Shown: positions 1 to 5,744, counted from the first letter of the stretch. The stretch is 5,882 nt of DNA from JBLKSS01 sp047607725 (GCF_047607725.1 NZ_JBLKSS010000206.1:1-5882); one strand, 5' to 3'. The notes: generated from the letters alone by a model not told the origin. Numbers and translations are program-made.

Positions 1-137
1 CATCGCCGGATTATCCATGATCTGACAGCCGTCCCTTATAGGATGCGGGTTCACTAGGCATCGTAGTGGAACATATTCTTACCGGGCCATACAACAAACC
101 CACCAATAATTCAAGACGTCCTCCACGGGGCGCTTAC
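1..137 (-). mobile_element. End of an insertion sequence, left copy (partial)
   Basis: Bases 1-137 are the exact reverse complement of 5745-5881, and identity stops abruptly at 137/138, where ghrB coding sequence begins. That is what an IS terminus looks like. Read inward from the junction, the element begins GTAAGCGCCCC. A GTAAGCG-type terminus is, from memory, typical of the IS66 family; an IS21-type element (termini starting TG) was considered, but the other copy lacks the T before GTAAGCG. No transposase domain is visible. An ATG at 18-16 on the minus strand could open an element ORF that leaves the window. The insertion removed the promoter and about the first nine codons of ghrB. I am confident it is a mobile element end, less so about the family. 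Confidence 0.8.
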
Positions 138-1100
138 AATCCATCCAGGAAGATTTACGCCGACGTCTCGATGAGCATTTCAGCGTCACGGCGTTCGACG
201 GGCTTACCGACGACAATATGCAGCAACACGCGCAGACCCTGGCGAACGCGGTGGGCCTCATCGGCGCCGGCGGTAAGGTGGATAGCACACTGGCTTGATC
301 GTATGCCGGCGCTGAAAGCCGCCTCGACAATTTCCGTGGGTTACGACAATTTCGATGTGCAGGCGCTCAGCGCGCGCGGCGTACTCCTGATGTATACCCC
401 GACCGTACTGACCGATACCGTGGCGGATACGCTGATGGCGCTCGCTGGTGCTCTCGCCCCCGCGCGCCGGGTCGTCGAATCGGCCGAGCGGGTCAAAGCC
501 GGCGAGTGGCGGCGCAGCATTGACGAAAATTGGTACGGCGTCAATGTCCACCATAAGACCCTTGGCGTGGTGGGCATGGGCCGTATCGGCATGGCGCTGG
601 CGCAGCGCACGCACGCCGGTTTCGATATGGATGTGCTTTACTATGCGCGCAATCAGCACCCCGAGGCGGAAAAGCGCTACGACGCCCGCTACTGCGATCT
701 CGATACCCTCCTGGCACAATCGGATTTCGTCTGCCTGATCCTACCGTTGACGGAACAGACGCACCATTTAATCGACACCGATAAACTGGCGAAAATGAAG
801 CCCGGCGCCATCCTTATCAATGCGGCCCGCTGCCCGGTGGTTGATGAAGCGGCGCTGATTGCGGCACTGGAAAACCGCAGTCTCCTCGCCGCCGCCCTCG
901 ATGTGTTCGAGCAAGAGCCGCTGCCGGCCACATCACCGCTGCTGCGCCTGCCCAATGTCGTGGCGCTGCCGCACATTGGTTCCGCCACCCATGAGACCCG
1001 CTACAATATGGCCGCCGACGCGGTGAATAATCTCATCTCCGCCCTTACCGGCCGGGTGGAAAAAAATTGCGTTAATTCGGAGATTATCCCCGGCCATTAA
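138..1100 (+). pseudogene. ghrB: ghrB, glyoxylate/hydroxypyruvate reductase B, truncated by an IS and frameshifted
   Basis: GhrB is a cytoplasmic D-2-hydroxyacid dehydrogenase that reduces glyoxylate, hydroxypyruvate and 2-ketogluconate with NADPH. From 140 the sequence reads SIQEDLRRRLDEHF in one frame, matching E. coli GhrB from about residue 10; everything upstream is IS sequence. One extra G at 292/293 (reading ...VDSTLA then a stop, where VDSTLLDRMP is expected) shifts the rest by one frame. Downstream, the nucleotide-binding GMGRIG (about 565-582), the catalytic Arg region NAARCPVVDE (usually NAGRGPVVDE), the Glu in FEQEP and the His in PHIGSATHETR are all recognisable, ending VEKNCVN. 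Positions 441-462 encode two residues more than E. coli after VADTLMAL, perhaps two small compensating indels. An open frame from a GTG at 66 to 1100 is an artefact: its first 75 or so residues are IS sequence and out-of-frame ghrB. No functional product is expected. Confidence 0.92.
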
Positions 1101-1120
1101 GACCGCCGCGATCACCGTTG

Positions 1121-1139
1121 CCGGCCACAGCCAGGCCGG
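1121..1139 (+). terminator. Hairpin downstream of ghrB, possible weak terminator
   Basis: CCGGCC (1121-1126) pairs with GGCCGG (1134-1139) across a 7-nt loop, 20 nt past the ghrB stop. No T tract follows directly. A second, looser possibility is GGTCG/CGACC (1169-1173 with 1188-1192) ahead of a T run at about 1198-1203. Either might end ghrB transcription; neither is a classical intrinsic terminator. I see no gene in the 221-nt gap 1101-1321. Confidence 0.3.
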
Positions 1140-1248
1140 GCGACGCGGGCAGGTTAAGAAATCGCCGGGTCGGTTACCGCCCACGACGACCGCGGCATTT
1201 TTTCTACCGCCCAGCGTAAACCGATGACGCTGCGGTTTAAGCTGTCGG

Positions 1249-1257
1249 TGCTATGAT
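1249..1257 (+). promoter_or_regulatory. Candidate extended -10 promoter for the membrane protein gene
   Basis: TGCTATGAT fits an extended -10 element (TG-N-TATGAT, one mismatch to TATAAT). No good -35 hexamer lies 16-18 nt upstream, which extended -10 promoters tolerate. Transcription would start near 1264, leaving a leader of about 57 nt that ends in the purine-rich ribosome binding site AGGAAAGAAG (1311-1320) before ATG 1322. Confidence 0.35.
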
Positions 1258-1321
1258 TACCGCCTATGCTATTTGCTATTCGCGCAATAAAGGAACCGGC
1301 CAGTAATGAAAGGAAAGAAGA

Positions 1322-2323
1322 ATGAGCGTAAGTGAGACACGACTGAAAGCGACCTCTTACCTGTTGATGTTTCTTTTTATCACCCTGATCATCCCGCTGC
1401 ATTTGTTTCCCTGCTTTATCGCCGGCTTTCTGGCGTATGAGGTGATCATTTCGCTGACGCCGTGGTTTGAACGCCTGGTCGGCAGCGGCCGCGCCCGCTG
1501 GATAGTGGTGACGCTGATTGCCGCGTTTGTGGTCATTGCCATGACGCTGGGTATCGTGAGCCTGGTAAGCTTCCTGACCTCGGACATTCAGCGCGGTATC
1601 GACATTACCGCCGAAACCAACCGCATCTTTTCCGATGTGAAGAACCGCATCCCCGATTATTTCCCCTCATTTCTGCCCGAAAGCGCGGAAGAACTGAAAG
1701 ATCAGCTCTTCGCCCTGGTCGAATCCAATTTGATCATTATCCGCAATATGGGCCGCTCTTTCTTGCATGGACTGATTACTATTTTTATCGGCCTCATCAT
1801 TGGCGCGGTGATTTCGCTCAATAAACCGTCCGGCCGTAATACCTACTTTACGCAGCTGCTGCTGGAGCGCCTGCATTATCTTTCTCAGGCGTTTCGCAAT
1901 ATCGTTTTCGCCCAAATCAAAGTATCGCTGGTTAATACCCTGCTGACATCGATGATGATTCTGGTACTGTTCCCCCTGTTCGGCGTACACCTGCCGCTGG
2001 GTAAGACGCTGATTGTGGCAACTTTTATCTTCGGCCTGTTGCCGATTATCGGTAATCTTATTTCCAATTTCATGATTATCATCTCGGCGCTCTCCATCTC
2101 CTTGAGCGTGGGCGGCGTGATGGTGCTGTACCTCATTTTGATTCACAAGCTGGAATATTTCCTCAATGCCGAGATCGTCGGTAGCCGTATTAATGCCAAA
2201 TCCTGGGAGCTGCTGCTGGCCATGCTTATCTTCGAGGCGGCGTTTGGTCTGGAAGGGTTGGTGGCGGCACCGATTTATTACGCCTATCTGAAAACCGAAT
2301 TACGGGCGCGGGAACTTATCTGA
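1322..2323 (+). CDS. AI-2E (PerM/YdiK) family membrane transporter
   Basis: The 333-residue product is a polytopic inner-membrane protein of the AI-2E/PerM family (PF01594). Members include proteins proposed to export autoinducer-2 and Na+/H+ antiporters; the substrate cannot be read from sequence. Hydrophobic segments lie at about residues 10-45 (two), 60-88, 148-167, 200-225, 228-275 (two) and 290-325. A soluble stretch at about 90-145 (NRIFSDVKNRIPDYFPSF) separates the N- and C-terminal membrane parts, the usual family layout. The C-terminal KLEYFLNAEIVGSRINAKSW and the final Gly/Ala-rich helix GLEGLVAAPIYYAYLK fit the conserved family end. Length is near the family norm of 330-370. The ATG has a strong purine-rich binding site a few bases upstream. 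There are no internal lesions, which sets it apart from its neighbours. It is clearly not the YdiK orthologue, so I give no symbol. Confidence 0.85.
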   Translation: MSVSETRLKATSYLLMFLFITLIIPLHLFPCFIAGFLAYEVIISLTPWFERLVGSGRARWIVVTLIAAFVVIAMTLGIVSLVSFLTSDIQRGIDITAETNRIFSDVKNRIPDYFPSFLPESAEELKDQLFALVESNLIIIRNMGRSFLHGLITIFIGLIIGAVISLNKPSGRNTYFTQLLLERLHYLSQAFRNIVFAQIKVSLVNTLLTSMMILVLFPLFGVHLPLGKTLIVATFIFGLLPIIGNLISNFMIIISALSISLSVGGVMVLYLILIHKLEYFLNAEIVGSRINAKSWELLLAMLIFEAAFGLEGLVAAPIYYAYLKTELRARELI

Positions 2324-2478
2324 GCGCTGACGGCCCGGGTGATGCCTGGCCGCGCGCCGCCCCTTCACGCTCATGCTTGCGCGGTAGCGTGCTGCCGTTA
2401 GAGCAAAAAGGGGGTTGCCTGTGGCGCGCCAACAGGTAAGGTGTCAGTTTGGCCCACTAGGATCCGCAGTTAAACGCT

Positions 2479-3734
2479 ATGACTTTTCCCGATTCGGCAA
2501 TAAATTTACCCAACATTCCGGTATCGCCCAACTCATGGACGACATGAACGAGGGCCTGCGCAGCCCCGGCGCCATTATGCTCGGCGGCGGCAATCCGGCG
2601 TCGATCCCCGCGATGGAACAGTACTTTAACGCCTTGTGGCGCGAGATGCTCGACGACGGCTCAATGAGCGAGGCGCGGTGCAATTATGACGGTCCGTAGG
2701 GCAAAGATACCCTCCTGACCTCACTGGCCGCCCTGTTGCGCAAGGAATTCGACTGGCCCATCACGGCGGCCAATATCGCGCTAACCAACGGCAGCCAGAG
2801 CACCTTTTTCTATTTGTTCAATATCTTTGCCGGCCGTGGTGAAGACGGCACGCTGCGCCGGGTCTTGTTTCCACTGGCGCCGGAGTATCTCGGTTATAGC
2901 GATGTGGGGCTTGAGGAAAACATGTTCGTCGTGACGAAACCGACCCTCTCTCTGCTCCCTGAAGGCCAGTTTAAATACTATGTGGATTTCGAGCATCTGA
3001 AGGTGGGCGAAGATATTGGCCTTATCTGCGTCTCCCGGCCGACCAATCCGACCGGCAACGTCATTACCGACGAGGAACTGCTGAAGCTGGACGCGCTGGC
3101 GCGGCAGCATCAGATACCGTTGCTAATTGATAACGCTTACGGACTGCCGTTCCCGGGACTGATTTTCACCGACGCCCGACTGCTGTGGAATCCCAATATT
3201 ATCCTGTGTATGAGCCTGTCCAAGCTGGGACTACCGGGCGTGCACGGCGGCATCGTCATCGCCGGTGAAGCCGTTATCAAGGCATTGGGAAATATCAACG
3301 GCATTATCAGCCTGGTGCCGGGCGGCATCGGGCCGGCAATGCTCAATAGCATGATTCGTCGGGGCGATCTGCTACGCCTGTGCGAAGACGTTATCCGGCC
3401 GTTTTATCGCCGCCGCGTTGATGAGGCCATCGGCCTGTATCCGTCGCTGGCTGCCGCCGGCGCGCTGCCTGATCCACAAGCCGGAAGGCGCGATATTTCT
3501 CTGGTGTGGTTTCCCGATCTACCTATCTCCACCGACGCGCTCTACCAGCGTCTGAAGCAGCGCGGCGTGTTGATGGTGCCTGGCCACTACTTTTTCCCCG
3601 GGCTTGATCAAGAGTGGCATCACAGCCGTCAGTGCCTGCGCATGAATTATGTGCCGGAAGCGGAAAAAATCGAGCGCAGCATTGCCATTCTGGCGGAAGA
3701 GGTGGCGCGAGCCCATTGCGAGACGGTGGGGTAA
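2479..3734 (+). pseudogene. avtA: avtA, valine-pyruvate aminotransferase, multiple lesions
   Basis: AvtA is a cytoplasmic PLP enzyme (class I/II aminotransferase fold) that interconverts valine/2-ketoisovalerate and alanine/pyruvate. Alignment from memory to E. coli AvtA (417 aa) is close throughout: SGIAQLMDDMNEGLR, IALTNGSQS, VSRPTNPTGNVITDEELLKL, the Schiff-base Lys in SLSKLGLPG (AAG 3222-3224) and CLRMNYVPE. Four lesions are visible. (1) At the ATG (2479) the run TTTT (2484-2487) is one T short of the frame MTFSRFGNKF. (2) TAG at 2697-2699 replaces the Gln of DGPQGK, about codon 74. (3) One extra base lies around 3450-3465. (4) One base is missing near 3504/3505. Between (3) and (4), HKPEGAIFLW is readable only in the shifted frame. 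In addition the usual Arg of GSRCG is His (CAC 3243-3245), a probable loss of a PLP phosphate ligand. A GTG at 2421, 6 nt after AAAAAGGGGG, would read in the AvtA frame to the TAG, so the start lesion is less certain than the others. Confidence 0.93.
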
Positions 3735-3744
3735 AAGCGCCATT

Positions 3745-3774
3745 AAAAAAGCCCGTCAGGCAAATGACGGGCTT
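3745..3774 (-). terminator. Strong intrinsic terminator of the ibpAB operon, probably bidirectional
   Basis: A perfect 10-bp stem, AAGCCCGTCA (3749-3758) with TGACGGGCTT (3765-3774), encloses a 6-nt loop. Read on the minus strand it ends in six T (A run 3745-3750), a classical intrinsic terminator about 140 nt beyond the ibpB stop. On the plus strand it lies 14 nt after the avtA stop but is followed only by CTTGTGG, so it would stop avtA transcripts less efficiently. The rest of the gap to ibpB (3775-3915) is GC-rich and I see no gene in it; it holds a 12-bp palindrome (3822-3833) and a small hairpin (3838-3858). Confidence 0.85.
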
Positions 3775-3915
3775 GTGGCGACGCGACCGGCGCAAGGCCC
3801 GGCCGGACGCCGCTTTTCATTGCGGCCGGCCGCTGTTGATTGCGCCGCAATGGCAATCGCGGCGGGGACCGCGTAAACGGAGCGCCATTAGCGCAATAGC
3901 GCGGGCCGTTCGGGC

Positions 3916-4372
3916 TTATTCAGCATCCAGGGTGCGATCCTGAAGCGCCGGTCGCTGCGCCGAGGTCCCAATGGCAACACACCGCGGCTGCAGGGATTCG
4001 GGAATATGCTGCTCCAAATCGATGTTAAGCAGACCGTGGGTGAAATCAGCTTGGGTAACCGTCATTATGCTCCGCCAGCGTGAAGCTGAGGGAGAATTCT
4101 TTGCAGACCAGCCCCTGATGCAAATAATGCACCTCTTTCTCCGCCAGCGCGGGTTTACCTTTGATGGTCAGGCGCGGGCCTTCCAGCTCAATCGACAATT
4201 CCTGCTGGGTAAAACCGGCTAGCGCCAAGGTAATGCGATAATGGTTATCATCGCCTTTCTCAATATTGTAGGGGGGATAACTCATCCCCTGAAAATTGTC
4301 TTGTATATTGCTGGCCAATTTATCAAAGCCGATCCACTGACGAAATAATGGAGAGAGATCATAGTTACGCAT
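3916..4372 (-). pseudogene. ibpB: ibpB, small heat-shock protein IbpB, frameshifted
   Basis: IbpB is a cytoplasmic Hsp20 (alpha-crystallin) holdase that acts with IbpA on aggregating proteins and hands them to DnaK/ClpB. From the ATG at 4372-4370 (AAGGAG 8 nt upstream) the product MRNYDLSPLFRQWIGFDKLA...YPPYNIEKGDDNHYRITLALAGF closely follows E. coli IbpB. After His102 an extra A at 4066/4065 (CATAATG, expected CATATG) shifts the frame, giving a stop at 4046-4048 and a 108-residue product. The other frame continues the homology: MTVTQADFTHGLLNIDL, then the C-terminal VAI (the IXI-type tail motif) and a stop at 3916-3918. Repaired length would be 151 residues against 142 in E. coli. The shortened protein loses the last strand of the crystallin domain and the tail motif needed for oligomers. 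No slippery heptamer is present, so programmed frameshifting is unlikely. ATG 4065-4063 could restart a short C-terminal peptide, but I doubt it. Confidence 0.92.
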
Positions 4373-4397
4373 GTTATTAACTCCTTCTATGAAGCGA
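4373..4397 (-). promoter_or_regulatory. ROSE-like RNA thermometer hairpin at the ibpB ribosome binding site
   Basis: On the minus strand TCGCTTC (4397-4391) faces GAAGGA (4387-4382) across the loop ATA. Pairs are U-A, C-G, then a bulged G, then C-G, U-A, U-A, C-G. This is the ROSE signature U(U/C)GCU opposite AGGA with an unpaired G, here including the Shine-Dalgarno AAGGAG (4386-4381). In ROSE elements this hairpin melts at heat-shock temperature and frees the ribosome binding site. It remains fully formed although the coding frame behind it is broken. Confidence 0.8.
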
Positions 4398-4406
4398 GAT
4401 AATTCA

Positions 4407-4429
4407 CTCAACCCGCCAATCGGGTTGAG
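4407..4429 (-). promoter_or_regulatory. Stable hairpin in the ibpA-ibpB intergenic leader
   Basis: CTCAACCCG and CGGGTTGAG form a perfect 9-bp stem around a 5-nt loop, 9 nt upstream of the ibpB thermometer hairpin in the transcript. No T run follows, so it is not a terminator. ROSE-type leaders normally carry such permanent upstream stems, which leave the melting hairpin to act as the sensor. It could also protect or define the 5' end of a processed ibpB message. Confidence 0.65.
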
Positions 4430-4476
4430 ATAGCCCCCCTGTACGGGCGGGCGTATAAGTTTGTGGCCGAGAGGCG

Positions 4477-4890
4477 TTATTTTATTTCAATACGGCGTGG
4501 CTTTAAGGTTTCCGGCACCACACGTTCCAAATCAATAAACAGCAGGCCATTCGCCAACTGGGCGCCTTTTATTTGTATATGTTCAGCTAATTGAAATTTA
4601 CGCTCGAAATTGCGCTCGGCGATGCCCTGGTATAAATAGTTGCGTTCGCTTTGATCGCTGGCGTGAGCGCCTTTAACCGTCAGGAGGTTGTCATGGGCGG
4701 TAATCTCCAGCTCGCTTTCGGCAAAGCCGGCGACCGCAATGGCGATGCGGTACTGATTTTCGCTGACCAATTCAACGTTATAAGGGGGATAACCGCCGTT
4801 GCCCTGACCCTGGCCTGCTTCCAGCAGATTAACCAGGCGGTCGAAACCGATGGCGGAACGGTACAGCGGTGAAAAATCGAAATTACGCAT
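4477..4890 (-). CDS. ibpA: Small heat-shock protein IbpA
   Basis: The 137-residue product is the same length as E. coli IbpA and nearly identical to it: MRNFDFSPLYRSAIGFDRLV at the N-terminus, YPPYNVELVSENQYRIAIAV opening the alpha-crystallin (Hsp20) domain at about residues 35-125, AGFAESELEIT, LYQGIAERNFERKFQLAE, NGLLFIDLERVVPE, and a C-terminal PRRIEIK carrying the IEI (IXI) motif used for inter-dimer contacts. It is a cytoplasmic ATP-independent chaperone that binds unfolding proteins within inclusion bodies and promotes their later refolding by DnaK/ClpB. GGAGG lies 9 nt before the ATG. It is the first gene of a leftward operon with ibpB, 104 nt apart. I see no frameshift or stop. With ibpB broken, IbpA probably works without its usual partner. 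In E. coli IbpA alone binds aggregates well but releases them less readily; that comes from the literature and is not seen here. Confidence 0.97.
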   Translation of the reverse strand: MRNFDFSPLYRSAIGFDRLVNLLEAGQGQGNGGYPPYNVELVSENQYRIAIAVAGFAESELEITAHDNLLTVKGAHASDQSERNYLYQGIAERNFERKFQLAEHIQIKGAQLANGLLFIDLERVVPETLKPRRIEIK

Positions 4891-4987
4891 AGCTTAAAGC
4901 CTCCAAAATTTAGCGAGGGTGCAATAACCTTCCCATTGGACAGGTCAGTAACCGGAATACCCATACGGCGTATCCATTTCTGGTCAC
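4891..4987 (-). promoter_or_regulatory. ROSE-type RNA thermometer leader of ibpA
   Basis: The leader from the predicted start near 4987 to the ATG is about 97 nt, close to the length known for E. coli ibpA. Its last hairpin pairs CCTC-G-C (within TCGCT, 4916-4912) with the Shine-Dalgarno GGAGG (4904-4900) and the base before it, leaving one bulged G, the ROSE signature. Further upstream, ACCT...AGGT around CCAATGG (about 4926-4944) can form a second stem. Translation should be blocked at low temperature and open on heating. The start point is inferred from the promoter. Confidence 0.75.
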
Positions 4988-4993
4988 GTAAAT

Positions 4994-5022
4994 TAAATGG
5001 GATCGCCGCCGGGTTTTTCAAG
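4994..5022 (-). promoter_or_regulatory. Sigma-32 heat-shock promoter of ibpAB
   Basis: On the minus strand CTTGAAA (5022-5016) is followed after 14 nt by CCCATTTA (5001-4994). This matches the RpoH consensus CTTGAAA, 11-16 nt, CCCCATNT, with at most one mismatch. Location about 100 nt upstream of ibpA is as in E. coli. The operon is therefore controlled both transcriptionally (RpoH) and translationally (thermometer). Confidence 0.85.
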
Positions 5023-5051
5023 AGGCAATAAGAAAAAAATATCGGAATTGC

Positions 5052-5064
5052 CGTAAAATTTACG
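5052..5064. repeat. 13-bp palindrome in the ibpA-yidQ divergent region
   Basis: CGTAAA, a central A, then TTTACG: perfect 6-bp half-sites about one base. It lies 30 nt upstream of the sigma-32 -35 element and overlaps the candidate yidQ -35. It could be an operator; AT-rich palindromes also occur by chance. Confidence 0.3.
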
Positions 5065-5088
5065 TTGGGTTTATTCAATCTCTATTAC
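5059..5088 (+). promoter_or_regulatory. Candidate sigma-70 promoter for yidQ
   Basis: TTTACG (5059-5064) and TATTAC (5083-5088) each match four of six consensus bases, with an 18-nt spacer. This would give a leader of roughly 100 nt before ATG 5195. Weak match, kept because some rightward promoter must lie in this divergent gap. Confidence 0.3.
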
Positions 5089-5179
5089 ACTAACTGTTAC
5101 AGCTTACGTCATCAGGGTGGTTCAAGCACAATTTCATTCGATCCTGAGAGCAGGTTGCTTTGCGAGTGTAAACCCAACG
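5063..5179. repeat. 11-bp inverted repeat spanning the yidQ upstream region
   Basis: CGTTGGGTTTA (5063-5073) and TAAACCCAACG (5169-5179) are exact reverse complements 95 bp apart. In a yidQ transcript starting upstream they could pair and bring the ribosome binding area near a long-range stem. The arms have no known identity. The sequence between them shows no gene. Confidence 0.6.
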
Positions 5180-5194
5180 GATGCGGAACAGGTT

Positions 5195-5533
5195 ATGTTA
5201 AGAAAGGTCTTGTGAAAGGTCTTGTTTGTCGTAACAGCAAGATGCACCGTGCTGGGCACTACCGGCTGCTCCAGCGTCATGACGCATACCGGCCCCTATC
5301 AGGGCTATTATCCCGGCACCCGCGCCAGTATGCAGGTTTTACGCGACAAAGACAGTAACTGGTGCATCCGCCCACTGGCGGCCATTGACTTACCCTTCTC
5401 CGCGGTATTGGACTCGGTGTTGTTACCCTATGACTACTTCCGTCGCGATAGCAATATCGATGAGGAGTCTCCCCGTTCACGCATGTTGCACAGCCACCAG
5501 CATGAGCGCGCGACCACGCCCGGGGGAGACTAA
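5195..5533 (+). pseudogene. yidQ: yidQ, YceK/YidQ family outer-membrane lipoprotein, stop in signal peptide
   Basis: The mature part reads CSSVMTHTGPYQGYYPG, then SNWCIRPLAAIDLPFS and LLPYD, the hallmark segments of the YceK/YidQ family (DUF1375), small lipoproteins of unknown role. Reading from ATG 5195 gives MLRKVL and then TGA at 5213-5215; the same frame resumes as KVLFVVTARCTVLGTTGC, a lipoprotein signal with the lipobox LGTTGC. The TGA sits in a 12-bp tandem duplication (5202-5225). Removing one copy restores MLRKVLFVVTARCTVLGTTGC, a good signal peptide apart from Arg12 within the hydrophobic core. A TTG at 5222 could restart but would lack the basic N-terminus and a well-spaced binding site. 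The C-terminus extends beyond the domain in a charged tail (SPRSRMLHSHQHERATTP). Position next to ibpAB matches E. coli. Confidence 0.8.
5202..5225 (+). repeat. 12-bp tandem duplication inactivating yidQ
   Basis: GAAAGGTCTTGT occurs twice in direct succession (5202-5213 and 5214-5225). The length is a multiple of three, so the frame is kept, but the junction creates TGA (5213-5215). Replication slippage is the simplest origin. Confidence 0.9.
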
Positions 5534-5549
5534 GCCGGCTCACGCCGGT
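5534..5549 (+). terminator. Short hairpin directly after yidQ, weak terminator
   Basis: CCGGC (5535-5539) pairs with GCCGG (5544-5548) around TCAC, extended by a G-T wobble. It begins at the yidQ stop codon. The following GCCTTGCG has a poor T tract. It also lies between two convergent genes, where a shared terminator is expected. Confidence 0.4.
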
Positions 5550-5613
5550 GCCTTGCGCCCCCGCTTCCCTTGTATGTCTGCTAATATGATCCTATCGCCA
5601 TTCTACTTTTCGT

Positions 5614-5744
5614 TCAGCGCGGCGGCAGGCGCACGGGAATAATGCTAGCCCCTCCGGCATCGACGGTCATCTGACCCCCTGCACGCTCCTGAGCGCCGGG
5701 ATAGTTTATGGACATTGCTTCGGTTGTCAGCGGGCGGTTTAACG
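5614..5744 (-). pseudogene. C-terminal remnant of an unidentified protein, cut by the right IS copy
   Basis: On the minus strand one frame is open from the IS junction (5744) to TGA at 5616-5614. It reads NRPLTTEAMSINYPGAQERA, then GGQMTVDAGGASIIPVRLPP and a final Arg. The composition (balanced charged, Gly/Ala and aliphatic residues, few Cys, Trp or Arg clusters) looks like a true protein end more than an accidental frame, and the frame ends exactly at the IS edge. I do not recognise the family. In E. coli the gene after yidQ is yidR, which I recall as convergent with yidQ, so a yidR tail is possible by synteny only. The upstream part is missing from the window. A short plus-strand frame from ATG 5708 into the IS was not accepted. 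Confidence 0.45.

Noticed and set aside
66..1100. A continuous 344-codon frame from GTG 66, as an intact D-2-hydroxyacid dehydrogenase
   Set aside because: Its first part is IS sequence plus ghrB read in the wrong frame; true homology for codons before 292 lies in another frame.
1154..1260. Minus-strand frame (SLNRSVIGLRWAVEKMPRSS) in the ghrB-transporter gap as a gene remnant
   Set aside because: Protein-like in places, but it overlaps the transporter promoter and start, and I recognise no family; not enough to call.
3822..3833. 12-bp palindrome GCGGCCGGCCGC after avtA as a REP or recombination site
   Set aside because: Single, GC-rich, without neighbouring copies or REP-like consensus; likely compositional.
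3736..3890. Direct repeat AGCGCCATTA at 3736-3745 and 3881-3890
   Set aside because: Only 10 bp and no flanking similarity; chance or minor slippage.
4055..4075. Programmed ribosomal frameshift in ibpB
   Set aside because: CATAATG has no slippery heptamer and no downstream stimulator is apparent; a simple inserted A is enough.
4046..4411. Longer ibpB start at 4411 (MSELSRFIEG...)
   Set aside because: The ATG at 4372 has a good Shine-Dalgarno within the thermometer hairpin and matches the family start MRN; the upstream frame runs through the leader hairpin.
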